Part shown: piece after piece, positions 31,449 to 40,187 of the stretch
Layout: each line of letters begins with the position of its first letter
How positions within the stretch are numbered: the stretch's first letter is position 1
Assembly: GCA_007115705.1 (NCBI GenBank)
Contig: QXEO01000464.1
Location: 3,149,716-3,213,715 of the forward strand
DNA: 64,000 nt
Direction of reading: 5' to 3'
Origin: Dactylis glomerata
Taxonomy: Eukaryota > Streptophyta > Magnoliopsida > Poales > Poaceae
Notes under the pieces: generated by a model
Databases searched by the model: none
Told to the model about the DNA's origin: nothing
What the model saw: only the letters and a program-made list of their open reading frames with translations
Position numbers and translations under genes: made by a program

Positions 31449-33785
31449 TCAGGAGTAAAAGGGGCGCAGTAGAGCTATGTTCCATGGCCTCTTGGTTTCT
31501 TCTCCGGACCTGTCCGCCTTATTCTTCTTGGGGTCCTGCGCATCTATAAGATAATAGGCATCATTGTGCAGAGCTCTGCTCACAATGAATGGCCCCTCCC
31601 ATGGAGGAGTTAACTTATGCCGGCCTTCTGTTCCTTGCTTTAGCCGGAGTACTAGATCTCCCTCTTGAAATCTCCTTGGATTTACCTTCTGCGCATGATA
31701 GCGTCTGAGGTTCTGCTGATATACTGCTGTTCTTGACAGAGTTATTTCCCTTGCTTCCTCTAGCAGATCAACATCATTTTCTCTGGCTTCTTTAGCCTCT
31801 TCCTCAGTATATAGCACTATTCTTGGTGCATCATGTATTACATCTGTTGGAAGCACAGCTTCTGCTCCATACACCAGGAAAAATGGTGTGTAGCCTGTTG
31901 ATCTATTCGGAGTTGTTCTTAAACTCCACAGCACTGCCGGCAGCTCATCTAGCCAACATCCCGGAGTTTTCTCCAGGGGCTCTATCAGCCGGGGTTTTAT
32001 GCCGGATAATACTAGCCCATTCGATCTCTCTACTTGGCCATTGGCACAAGGGTGGGCAACCGACGCAACGTCCAGCCGGATTCCCACCTCCTCACAAAAT
32101 CTGGCAAATGGCCCTTGGGCAAAGTTTGACCCATTGTCAGTGATGATGCTATGAGGAACACCATATCTCAAGATTATATCCTTTAAGAATTTCACTGCTG
32201 TGTGACCATCACACTTGCTTATGGGCTTCACTTCAATCCACTTGGTGAACTTGTCCACCATGACCAGGATATGGGTCATTTTCTCTCTGGCCGGCTTAAA
32301 AGCCCCGACCATATCCAGGCCCCAAACAGCAAAGGGCCAGGTTATTGGGATAGTTTTCAGGGCAGATGCCGGCTGATGAATCTGGTGGGCATATCTTTGA
32401 CACCCATTACATTTCCGGACCAAGTTTTCTGCCTCTTGCAGTGCCGTTGGCCAATAGAAGCCATGCCGGAATACCTTTGCCACCAATGCCCTGGACGAAG
32501 CATGGTGACCACACTCCCCCTGGTGAATTTCCCGGAGCATCTCCAGACCCTCCGCAGATTCGACACATCTCTGCAATACTCCGGTGGTACTTCTCTTGTA
32601 TATTTCTTTGTTGATGATGGTATACGCTTTGGATCTCCTTATAACCCGGCGGGCCTCGATTTCATCCGCCGGCACTTGACCATCCACCATGAAGTTCATG
32701 ATAGGACGTGCCCATGAGGGCACTTCCCTGACAGTGAACACTGCCTGATCTATTTCCATCATTTCGACCGACACATAATCGATCTCCATGGGCTGCGAAG
32801 TCCCCGGGACTGAAGAATCAGTCCCCGGGTATGCCGGAGCAGTCCCCGGGTATACCGGCACAACCTCTTGGCACATTTTACACTTGCCTTTAGCTTTGCT
32901 CCGGAATACTGTATTAACAGCATATGCCGGCCCAGTCCCCGGGACTGAGGAAACAGTCCCCGGGTTATCCGTCTTGGCTCCGGCATCTATGTCCATTGGA
33001 ACTGCTTCGTCTGGACCTGGCGGGACATAAATGGAGGATGACTCCGGCGAGGGTTTGATCGATGGCTTCCTCAGATGCTCCAGCGAAATGCCGGGTGGGA
33101 TTGAATCTCGGGAAGATCCCAGCTTGGATAATGCATCGGCTGCATCGTTCTGAGCCCGGAGAACGTGCCGGAACTCACAACCTTCAAAATAACCACTTAA
33201 CTGCTGCACTAGGAAACGGTATGATGCCATGTTAGCATCATGCGCGTCCCATATGCCGGAACACTGCTGAATCACTAAGTCAGAATCCCCGAAGCACATA
33301 ATCCGGCGAATTCCTATGTCCTTAGACACCTTCAGGCCATGCACAAGTGCCTCATATTCTGCCACATTATTTGATGCTGCAAAGTGAATCTGCAGGACGT
33401 ATCTCAGCTGGTCATTCTTTGGTGAACTGAGAACTATGCCGGCACCCAAGCCATGGATTGTCTTGGACCCATCGAAATGCATCCTCCAATAATTGGCATC
33501 TGGCAATGGTGGCTCATACTGTATCTCGGCCCAGTCAATAAAGAAATCAGCCAAGACCTGGGACTTGATTGTATCCCTCTTATCGTACTGCGGTGTATAT
33601 GGTGAAAGATCTATTGCCCACTTTGCTATCCGGCCGCTGGCATCTTTGTTGCCTATAATTTCCGAGATAGGGGCCTCGGCCACTACCCGGATTGGATGCT
33701 CTTGGAAGTAATGCTTGAGCTTCTTAGCCGCCATATAGACACCATAGGTCATCTTCTGATAGTGGGGGTAATTTGCTTTGAGGTG
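31449..33785 (-). CDS. Pol of element C, second part: RNase H (Tat type) and integrase
   Basis: Open from about 33785 (ATG at 33752, MTYGVYMAAKKLKHYF). It begins inside the degenerate first RNase H. The active second RNase H follows, with HFDGSK near 33470, NNVAEYEAL near 33355 and FGDSDL near 33280. Then comes a spacer of PGT repeats (32760-33010) and integrase: zinc finger GECGHHAS...CNGCQRY (about 32520-32400), first Asp in GLDMVGAF (about 32315), second in TDNGSNF (about 32135), Glu in GQVERSNG (about 32025), and an SH3-like end WEGPFIV. All catalytic residues are present. It is separated from RT by a one-base frame change near 33783, where a single base appears to be missing. Confidence 0.9.
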   Translation of the reverse strand, partial: HLKANYPHYQKMTYGVYMAAKKLKHYFQEHPIRVVAEAPISEIIGNKDASGRIAKWAIDLSPYTPQYDKRDTIKSQVLADFFIDWAEIQYEPPLPDANYWRMHFDGSKTIHGLGAGIVLSSPKNDQLRYVLQIHFAASNNVAEYEALVHGLKVSKDIGIRRIMCFGDSDLVIQQCSGIWDAHDANMASYRFLVQQLSGYFEGCEFRHVLRAQNDAADALSKLGSSRDSIPPGISLEHLRKPSIKPSPESSSIYVPPGPDEAVPMDIDAGAKTDNPGTVSSVPGTGPAYAVNTVFRSKAKGKCKMCQEVVPVYPGTAPAYPGTDSSVPGTSQPMEIDYVSVEMMEIDQAVFTVREVPSWARPIMNFMVDGQVPADEIEARRVIRRSKAYTIINKEIYKRSTTGVLQRCVESAEGLEMLREIHQGECGHHASSRALVAKVFRHGFYWPTALQEAENLVRKCNGCQRYAHQIHQPASALKTIPITWPFAVWGLDMVGAFKPAREKMTHILVMVDKFTKWIEVKPISKCDGHTAVKFLKDIILRYGVPHSIITDNGSNFAQGPFARFCEEVGIRLDVASVAHPCANGQVERSNGLVLSGIKPRLIEPLEKTPGCWLDELPAVLWSLRTTPNRSTGYTPFFLVYGAEAVLPTDVIHDAPRIVLYTEEEAKEARENDVDLLEEAREITLSRTAVYQQNLRRYHAQKVNPRRFQEGDLVLRLKQGTEGRHKLTPPWEGPFIVSRALHNDAYYLIDAQDPKKNKADRSGEETKRPWNIALLRPFYS

Positions 33786-34933
33786 GAGAGGACTTCACTC
33801 AGATAATATACCGGCCGCTGCACGGTTTTGCCTCCTTCCTCTCGCTCTACTACCACCACAGCACTGACAACTCGGTTGGTTGCCGCTATATAGAGCAACA
33901 TTGGCTCCCGGGGCATCGGAGACGCTAATACCGGCGCTGTTGACAACAACTGTTTCAATTCCTTGAAAGCTGCATCTGCTTGCGTTGTCCAGACAAATGT
34001 GTCGGACTTTTTCATCAACTGATATAACGGCAGGGCTTTCTCTCCCAGCCGGCTTATGAAACGGCTCAGGGATGCGAGGCACCCAGTGAACTTCTGTACT
34101 TCCCTCAAATCTGTCGGCGGCTTCATCCTTTCTATGGCACGAATCTTGCCGGGATTCACCTCAATACCCCGGCTGGAAACAAGGAAACCGAGCAGCTTGC
34201 CCGCCGGCACACCAAAGGTGCACTTAGCCGGGTTCAACTTCATCCGGAATCTCCTCAGGTTCCCAAAGGTTTCCCGGAGATCATCTATGAGAGTCTTGCT
34301 CTCCTTGGTTTTTATGACGATATCATCGACATATACCTGCACATTTTTATCTATCTGATCGTGCAAACACTTTTGCATACACCTTTGGTAAGTTGCGCCG
34401 GCATTTCTTAAACCGAACGGCATAGTGAGATAGCAATAAGCCCCGTACGGGGTAATAAAGGATGTCTTTATTTGATCTGGCTCAAACAAGGGGATCTGGT
34501 GGAAACCAGAATAGGCGTCTACAAATGATAACAGTTCACATCCGGCTGTGGAATCAATCACTTGATCGATCCGAGGCAGCGGGAATGGATCTTTAGGACA
34601 TGCCTTGTTCAAGTTGGTGTAATCAACACACATCCGCCATACTTTCACTATGACGGGCTCATCTTTCTTCTTTTCCACCAAAACCGGATTAGACACCCAA
34701 TCCGGATGAAGTACTTCCTTGATAAAGCCAGAGGCTAAGAGCCTGGCCACTTCCTCCCATATGGCTTTCCTTCTATCACCGGCATTCCGCCGGAGCGGCT
34801 GCTTCACTGGCTTAGCATCGGGCCTCACATGCAATGCGTGCTCAGCCAGCTCCCTCGGCACACCTTGCAGGTCCGAAGTAGACCATGCAAAGATATCCCG
34901 ATTCTCACGGAGGAAGCTGATGAGCTCGCTTTC
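33749..34933 (-). CDS. Pol of element C, first part: reverse transcriptase
   Basis: In the same frame as gag-pro, directly after the UAG at 34934-34936. It opens ESELISFLRENRDIFAW and contains CVDYTNLNKACPKDPFPLPR, LLSFVDAYSGFHQI, MPFGLRNAGATYQR and the catalytic YVDD (about 34330). The thumb and the first RNase H relic LLYIAATNRVVSA follow; that domain lacks its catalytic Asp, as known for Tat elements. The frame ends at 33749 because of the missing base near 33783. Apart from that the enzyme looks intact. Confidence 0.9.
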   Translation of the reverse strand, partial: ESELISFLRENRDIFAWSTSDLQGVPRELAEHALHVRPDAKPVKQPLRRNAGDRRKAIWEEVARLLASGFIKEVLHPDWVSNPVLVEKKKDEPVIVKVWRMCVDYTNLNKACPKDPFPLPRIDQVIDSTAGCELLSFVDAYSGFHQIPLFEPDQIKTSFITPYGAYCYLTMPFGLRNAGATYQRCMQKCLHDQIDKNVQVYVDDIVIKTKESKTLIDDLRETFGNLRRFRMKLNPAKCTFGVPAGKLLGFLVSSRGIEVNPGKIRAIERMKPPTDLREVQKFTGCLASLSRFISRLGEKALPLYQLMKKSDTFVWTTQADAAFKELKQLLSTAPVLASPMPREPMLLYIAATNRVVSAVVVVEREEGGKTVQRPVYYLSEVLSTSKQITPTIRR

Positions 34934-34936
34934 CTA
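34934..34936 (-). other. In-frame UAG between gag-pro and pol of element C
   Basis: CCC AAA TAG GAA AGC, in a frame otherwise open for about 1,150 codons upstream and 390 downstream. The same codons occur in element B at 22597. The base after UAG is G, as in the retroviral type of readthrough stop. A weak hairpin (AGGAA with TTCCT about 20 nt later) follows in both elements. Confidence 0.75.
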
Positions 34937-37900
34937 TTTGGGATCCAGACTTGCCCCAACCAGGGCATGGCGCTCCGGGAAAGCTTCATCCAGAGGCACC
35001 TTTTTGACTTCCTTGCCTACTTGAAAAGAAGCACTGCCGCCGGGATTTGTCATGCCCGGCATATATTTGCCGGCCACGACCGTCTCAGCAATCTCCACTG
35101 CTCGCTTGAGCCTCTTCCTCTCCTCTGCAATGATCAGAGTCTCGGCCAGATTGGATCCGGCGGTGGCACATGCCATCGAACGCTTGTAATCACCAATGAT
35201 GGTGATCACCCCTTTGGGTCCCGGCATCTTCATCTTCAGATACGCCACATGCGTAGAGGCCATGAATTTTGCCAGTGCCGGTCTACCCAGCAAAGCATGG
35301 TAGGGGCTCTCCAGATCAACCACCTCGAACATGAGGTTTTCCACCCTGCAGTTATCCCGGCTGCCAAACATGACATCCATCCGGATCTTGCCCATCGGCG
35401 CACACGAAAGTCCCGGCACAATGCCGTGGAACGTGGTCTTGCTTGGTTCCAGCATATTTTCCTTGATTCCCAGTTTCTCCATCGTATCCCGATACATGAT
35501 GTTGATGCTGCTTCCATTATCAATGAGGACCTTGCTGAATCTCACGTTATTAGCCGGCCCGACGAATGTCGGATCCATCACCAGAGCATATCCGCCGGGA
35601 TTTGGCATGATCCGGGGGTGATCTGCCCTGTCCCAGCCAACAGCCTGGTCAGACCAGTACATCAGCTTTGGCACAGCCGACATAACGGCATTCACCTCCA
35701 GACTCCGGCGGTACAAGCTCTGCTTGTCTGTTCTCTCGGTCTCAAAGACCATATAGCTCTGATCATACTCCTTGTACTCATTCCGGCCCGCTCCTGGGCC
35801 TCCGGCGTTATATTCCGGATTATAGCTCTGGTCAACTTGATTTACGCCGGCATTTCCGGCGTTGCTCTGATTCCCAGGATTACCCGGCCTAGGTGGGACT
35901 GCAATTGTATTAGCACCTGTCAACGGCGATGGAGCTGCCGGGACAGAGGGTCTAGCCGGTCCCCAGGGACCTGCACGACCTGCCAATATGTCGTCCAGCC
36001 ACGAACAGTTCCTTGTCAAATGGTTTGCCGGCTTTCCCGGCTGGAATGTGTGAAACACACAAGGCTTGTCCATGGCAAGACCCACAGTATACTTCGGCCA
36101 CTGCTTCTTCTGGCCGGCGGCTCCGCCGGCATTCTTGTTGGTCCAGACATTCTTCTTCTGGAACGGCTGTGCTTGCTGCTGCGGCTGCTGCTGATAGTTC
36201 TCATATCTCGGACGCTGGCTACTGCCGGCGCCCCCTTGCTCTTCCTCCACGGCTGCAACTTGTGCTGAGCCATACCGATAATCCGGCCGCTCATCTCTCC
36301 TCTTATTCCGGTTATCCGGGCGATAGAACTGCCCTGATCTCCCGGCATTGCTGGTGTTCCCCTGGGCTTGCCCCTGTCCTTGTGAATCGAGACTGGGCTG
36401 CTTGGGATCTCCCAGAGCATAACTATCAGCGATCTTGATTGTTTCGGCCAGCGTGGCCGTCATTTGCCTCTGAAGCTTTTGCCACAGCATGGTGCCATGC
36501 TGCTCATTGATTCCTTCGCAGGAATTGCGCAACGTGCACCACCTGGTCAGATAGTCACGGTCAGTCTCATTCACTCCTTGCCGGCAGTTAGCCAGCTGCT
36601 GCGGACGGTTGGGCCTCTTGTATGTACTGGTAAAGTTCGACACAAACTGCTCTTCGAAATCAATCCAGCCGTTGATACTCCCGGCCGGCAAATTATTCAG
36701 CCATATCCTGGCTGGACCTTCCAACATCTGCGGCACATATCGTACCGCCCATCTGAGGTTTCCTCCGGCGATGTTCACCGCTGTGGAGTAATCCTCCAAC
36801 CAATCTTCCGGCTTCGTACTTCCATTATATGTCCTCGCGCCACGCGCGAGCTGGAAGTAGTAAGGCACCGGCTCCCCCATAATCCGGGGTCCGAAACACA
36901 TAGGGCCCGGAGCTCCTTGTCTCTCCACCAACTCTGATTGGTGGAGCTTGTCCAGCTTGAAACGTGCATCATTGGCTTCCAAGGACCGAGGTCCAAGCCG
37001 GGATGCTATTGGGCCTGCGATCATCTGCTGCTGCTGCCCCGGCTGATGCTGCTCACTATGCCGGCCTTGCTGATGCTGCTGCTGATATCCCGCCCTGGCA
37101 AGGGCGGAATTGCCGTCATCCTCTCGGTGTCCCGGATGGCCTGCACCCTGCTGCTGCGCTGCACCTCCGGCGCCCTGTTGCTGACGCCGGACTGCACTGT
37201 TACTCCGGCCACCACCGGCCGCTGCTGCTTCATGCCCGGCCGGCATACTCTGGCCGGGCTTCTTGCTGCCGACATACTTGTCAGCTTGGCCGACATTCTT
37301 CTGCACCACCGCCTGCTTTCCGGCGGCAGCCGGATCGTACACCTGGATCTGCTTGTCCCGGCGGCCAGAGGTCACACTTCCGGCACGCCGGGCGCTAGGA
37401 TGCGGGGACGAGGCTTGGCCCCTCGACCTCGCACCGGCACCTCCCGCCGACACAATGTACTGGGATGCCCCGGCACCTGGGTTTGCCTTCTTAAAGGCCT
37501 CCTGCTGCTTTGTAGCTTCAGACAAAAGTTGGTTAAGCCGGGCTTGCTGCTCACGCAGTGCTTCGCCGGATAAACAAGATAAATCCTTAGCTACCTCGGC
37601 CGCTGCTCTAAGGTTCTTTACTGGCGAACTATAGACTACCTTAGGCACAGTACTAGTTGCAGTATGACTCTTATCTCTAGCATCTTTTCCTATCTCAGCA
37701 TTAAGATTTCTGCCTCTAGTTCTAACCTCTTCTATCCGGCTAGGCCGCATTACTACAGGAGTAAAACCATGGGCTGCTTCATACTCACGGAGTTGCCGGT
37801 TAAACCGTTCGCGCTCCTGGTTCATGGCCAGGGCCTCGTCGACGAGGGCCTGACGAGATCCCTCCAGGACCTCCCTTGCCTGCTCCAGATCAACGCCGGA

Positions 37901-38398
37901 TCGCACCGGCTCGAGAAGCCGGTCGATGATGGGAAGAAGAACCTCGCCCCTAGCCGGCACACCGGAAGTGCCGGCCAGGTTCTCCGCACGCTCCAACGGA
38001 GGACGCGCCGACCTCTTGACCTTCGGCGGCTCCGGAGGAGAAGCTCCGACCGCTGCTGCTTTGCCGGCATCCTCCGCCGGCGGCACGGATGTGCCGGCCA
38101 TCATCACCTCAGCCGACTCTACTGAGCGAGCGCTACGCCCAGCGTGAGCCAGCCGATGTGACGGAGGATCCGACGCCACCAGCACCTCCTTCCTGCAAAT
38201 TCTCTCAGTCCCCACGTACACCTCGTGGGAACCGAAAGACATAATCCGGCCATCACTGGGGAACGGCCGGCCACCGAGACAACCGGCGTTGTCACTGACG
38301 AAACTGAGCGAACCTAGCCTCTGGACGAGGCCAGAGACCACGCGCACTCCCGAAGCTGCTATCACAGACCCCGTCCGAATGAACACTCCGCCCAGCAT
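34934..38398 (-). CDS. Gag-protease polyprotein of element C
   Basis: About 1154 codons from the first Met after the primer site (38396-38398). The frame also runs back through the primer site into the LTR, so the true start could be later, for example at MSFGSHEVYVG. The N-terminal part is charged and helical, with EREEFNRQL-like coiled-coil text; the middle is a long Gln/Gly/Ala-rich stretch (QQQGAGGAAQQQ). The capsid domain, near residues 500-620, shows EGPARIWLNNLP and FEEQFVSNF. After it come a basic NKRRDERPDYR region and a CVFHTFQPGKPANHLTRNC zinc-finger-like motif. The aspartic protease lies near residue 960 with VLIDNGSSINIM, followed by ALLGRPALAKF. It is unusually long for a gag because of the low-complexity middle. 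It ends at the UAG discussed separately. Confidence 0.88.
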   Translation of the reverse strand: MLGGVFIRTGSVIAASGVRVVSGLVQRLGSLSFVSDNAGCLGGRPFPSDGRIMSFGSHEVYVGTERICRKEVLVASDPPSHRLAHAGRSARSVESAEVMMAGTSVPPAEDAGKAAAVGASPPEPPKVKRSARPPLERAENLAGTSGVPARGEVLLPIIDRLLEPVRSGVDLEQAREVLEGSRQALVDEALAMNQERERFNRQLREYEAAHGFTPVVMRPSRIEEVRTRGRNLNAEIGKDARDKSHTATSTVPKVVYSSPVKNLRAAAEVAKDLSCLSGEALREQQARLNQLLSEATKQQEAFKKANPGAGASQYIVSAGGAGARSRGQASSPHPSARRAGSVTSGRRDKQIQVYDPAAAGKQAVVQKNVGQADKYVGSKKPGQSMPAGHEAAAAGGGRSNSAVRRQQQGAGGAAQQQGAGHPGHREDDGNSALARAGYQQQHQQGRHSEQHQPGQQQQMIAGPIASRLGPRSLEANDARFKLDKLHQSELVERQGAPGPMCFGPRIMGEPVPYYFQLARGARTYNGSTKPEDWLEDYSTAVNIAGGNLRWAVRYVPQMLEGPARIWLNNLPAGSINGWIDFEEQFVSNFTSTYKRPNRPQQLANCRQGVNETDRDYLTRWCTLRNSCEGINEQHGTMLWQKLQRQMTATLAETIKIADSYALGDPKQPSLDSQGQGQAQGNTSNAGRSGQFYRPDNRNKRRDERPDYRYGSAQVAAVEEEQGGAGSSQRPRYENYQQQPQQQAQPFQKKNVWTNKNAGGAAGQKKQWPKYTVGLAMDKPCVFHTFQPGKPANHLTRNCSWLDDILAGRAGPWGPARPSVPAAPSPLTGANTIAVPPRPGNPGNQSNAGNAGVNQVDQSYNPEYNAGGPGAGRNEYKEYDQSYMVFETERTDKQSLYRRSLEVNAVMSAVPKLMYWSDQAVGWDRADHPRIMPNPGGYALVMDPTFVGPANNVRFSKVLIDNGSSINIMYRDTMEKLGIKENMLEPSKTTFHGIVPGLSCAPMGKIRMDVMFGSRDNCRVENLMFEVVDLESPYHALLGRPALAKFMASTHVAYLKMKMPGPKGVITIIGDYKRSMACATAGSNLAETLIIAEERKRLKRAVEIAETVVAGKYMPGMTNPGGSASFQVGKEVKKVPLDEAFPERHALVGASLDPK

Positions 38399-38409
38399 AT
38401 CGATCTGAT

Positions 38410-38427
38410 GCCCCACGGTGGGCGCCA
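38410..38427 (-). other. Primer binding site of element C
   Basis: The minus strand reads TGGCGCCCACCGTGGGGC, two bases inside the 5' LTR end at 38430. This string is common in grass gypsy elements. The tRNA is not assigned; only the first seven or eight bases fit tRNA-Asp. Confidence 0.75.
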
Positions 38428-38429
38428 AA

Positions 38430-39366
38430 TGTCGTCGTGGTGAAACAACATATGCCATAGGATGGCTTAAATGGGGGCCGACTAGATGCTGGAGGATTCG
38501 GGAGAGGGGAACGAGCTAAAAAGCACGACAGAAAGAGACACTGATCTACCCAGGTTCGGGGCTCTCGTAAGGAGATAACACCCCTACTCCTGCTCTACTG
38601 ATTGTATATATGGATCGATGTAGTACACCACAATGGTGCTTCCAAGCTCTCTGCTAGAGAAGGAAGATGAACTGGTAAGTGTAAGAGTACAGAGTGATCA
38701 ACCAACCTCCAACCCTTTACCAGGGCTCCCTATGCCACCTTATATAGTGGTGGCCGGGGTTACAACGGTCATACAAGACCACAAGACAAGGGCTACACTC
38801 CAAACAGGAGCTGGTGGCGATGGCAGAGACCCTTGACTTCGCCCCTGATTGCTCTCGATGGGACGCCTTATCCCTGTACCTTGTACCTCTTGAACTGTGG
38901 CCTTACCTCCGTGCGGTAAGCTCGTACTTGTGCACAGTGAGGGTAGGTAACCTCCACTGTGCACCCTGCCATCTTACTCTGCTACCATGCTTGGATGTTT
39001 TCTTCCTTGATTGTAGGGATGTGACACCTTGGTTGACTTAAGCATCCCGGATATGACCGTTGGCCATACCCAGGACTTATATGCCGGACCAACGACCTAC
39101 GAGGGTCGGGTAATCCGGCCTCCCCTGCTCCTGCACAACACACCAAATAGTTAGGCCGGCATATCTGAGTATATGCCGGCACACATATATCAGTATTCCG
39201 GCTATGCCGGCATATCCAGACACCAGCCGGGATACACATTATATGCCGGCCTGGCCGATGCTCTTATATTCCGGCCAGGCCCTTCCTTGATAACCCGGCA
39301 TAAAGTCAATCATAGACCTTGTGTCTCTCTAGTCTCTTGACCCTACCGGGGGTCATCCCCCCGACA
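38430..39366 (-). repeat. 5' LTR of element C (937 bp)
   Basis: Matches 24376-25311 at every position I compared except one extra G in the GGCCGGGG run near 38755. U3 is about 620 bp long up to the TATA box and contains the ATATGCCGGC cluster (39070-39305). Confidence 0.95.
38740..38746 (-). promoter_or_regulatory. TATA box of the element C 5' LTR
   Basis: The minus strand reads CACTATATAAGGTGG about 620 bp into the LTR, a strong TATA context that would start the genomic RNA around 38710. Confidence 0.65.
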
Positions 39367-39371
39367 GACGT
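39367..39371. repeat. Target-site duplication GACGT (right) of element C
   Basis: Exact match to 24371-24375. Confidence 0.95.
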
Positions 39372-40092
39372 GGAGCTGGAGGAATTCGATGGGGTTTGTA
39401 GTCCCATCGTAATGTGCGCCGATGTCTGGCTTGAACTTGTTAGGCCAGACCATGTAGCATTGCTGGCGAGTGAGGACAAGACACCCGGGGTTGTAGATGG
39501 GCTCCCCGGGGGTCTTGACGTTCTTGCCAGCTTCACTGATGTCGTCGATGGCGCGGTCATGATTTTTGCGGTGGCGCTCGAGGGAGACGCGTGTGTCTTC
39601 TAGAGCGCGTTGGACGATTTGACAGCTGGGCTCCCCGCGTGGCGAGAATGCGGCGCTGGAAACCACTTTCTTGGCCTTGGTGGCCTTCCCATCTCCGGTG
39701 CCTGGGGCGCGGTGCCTCGCCACCGGATCTAGTTCTCCCGCGCCCTAGGCTCCTCCCTGGGCCGGGTCTTCATTGGCAATGGCGACGAGCTCGGCGATTC
39801 GAGCGTGCCACCCCTCACGCCCGTCGTCGATGGGCTGATAGCGCAGAAGCTCCTGTGCCATGGCGAGGGCCTGCGCAGGAGACATCTGACTCCCAGAACG
39901 AGCACGAGAAGTGGTGGTGGCGGTGAAGGAGAGTGAAGGCTCTGTATGCCCTGATGGGAGGTAGGAGGACTCCAGATCTTCCTCCTCCTCTTCCCCGGCT
40001 AAGGCTTCACAACGACGGAAGATGGGCTCAGTTTGTCCCCGAACAGCGTTACGGTGGCGAAGACGCTCGAGTCTCGTGTTGGCATCGGCCAT
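39372..40092 (-). pseudogene. N-terminal gag of element B
   Basis: Starts at the ATG 40090-40092 (MADANTRLERLRHRN). An in-frame TAG at 39745-39747 interrupts it; the same frame then continues to the element C insertion with WPNKFKPDIGAHYDGTTNPIEF, the usual start of a plant gypsy capsid. The next residues are found at 24370, across element C. The TAG may derive from CAG. Confidence 0.8.
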
Positions 40093-40146
40093 GTCGAAGC
40101 AAATCTGAAAGAAAACACACTACAGCCCCCTACCTGATGCAACAAA

Positions 40147-40187
40147 TGTCGATGGATTTCATGTCGCAAGAACACGGGGTACCACGC
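40147..40187 (-). repeat. Start of the 5' LTR of element B (41 bp)
   Basis: TGTCGATGGATTTCATGTCGCAAGAAC matches the beginning of the LTR at 15969 with few differences, then is cut by element D at 40188. The adjacent 40129-40145, where a primer site is expected, reads TGTTGCATCAGG on the minus strand and fits no tRNA I recognise; it may be a decayed TGGCGCC-type site. Confidence 0.8.

Larger units (their letters stand above)
24376..39366 (-). mobile_element. Element C: very young Tat-lineage gypsy retrotransposon (about 15 kb) with antisense gene
   Basis: Complete, with LTRs 24376-25311 and 38430-39366, TSD GACGT, primer site, gag-pro, pol with dual RNase H, and a multi-exon gene on the opposite strand. 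The LTRs show no substitution by eye, only one extra G in the right copy. Tat assignment follows from the second RNase H (FDGSK / NNVAEYEAL / GDSD), loss of catalytic Asp in the first (LYIAATN), and the antisense ORF as in Grande-like elements. Pol has one frameshift, and the antisense gene has several. Confidence 0.92.
15969..40187 (-). mobile_element. Element B: decayed Tat-lineage gypsy retrotransposon, interrupted by C and D
   Basis: Without element C it is about 10 kb: 3' LTR 15969-16862, antisense B3-like gene 17225-18003, pol 19198-22596, gag-pro 22600-24370 continuing at 39372-40092, and the start of the 5' LTR at 40147. The dual RNase H layout (a degenerate first domain plus a second one with FDGA / NNIAEYE / GDSQ) is the Tat hallmark. 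Many stops and frameshifts show that it is old. The first 41 bp of the right LTR match the left LTR start. The remainder is displaced by element D. The left flank suggests TSD GAACC (unpaired). Confidence 0.85.

Noticed and set aside
33749..33790. Programmed frameshift between RT and RNase H of element C
   Set aside because: No slippery heptamer is evident and no retroelement regulates at this point; a single missing base is the simpler explanation.
34829..36268. Long plus-strand open frame (about 480 codons) opposite gag-pro of element C
   Set aside because: It lies entirely antisense to the protease and gag coding sequence, has no recognisable domain, and is explained by the GC-rich codon use of the real frame.
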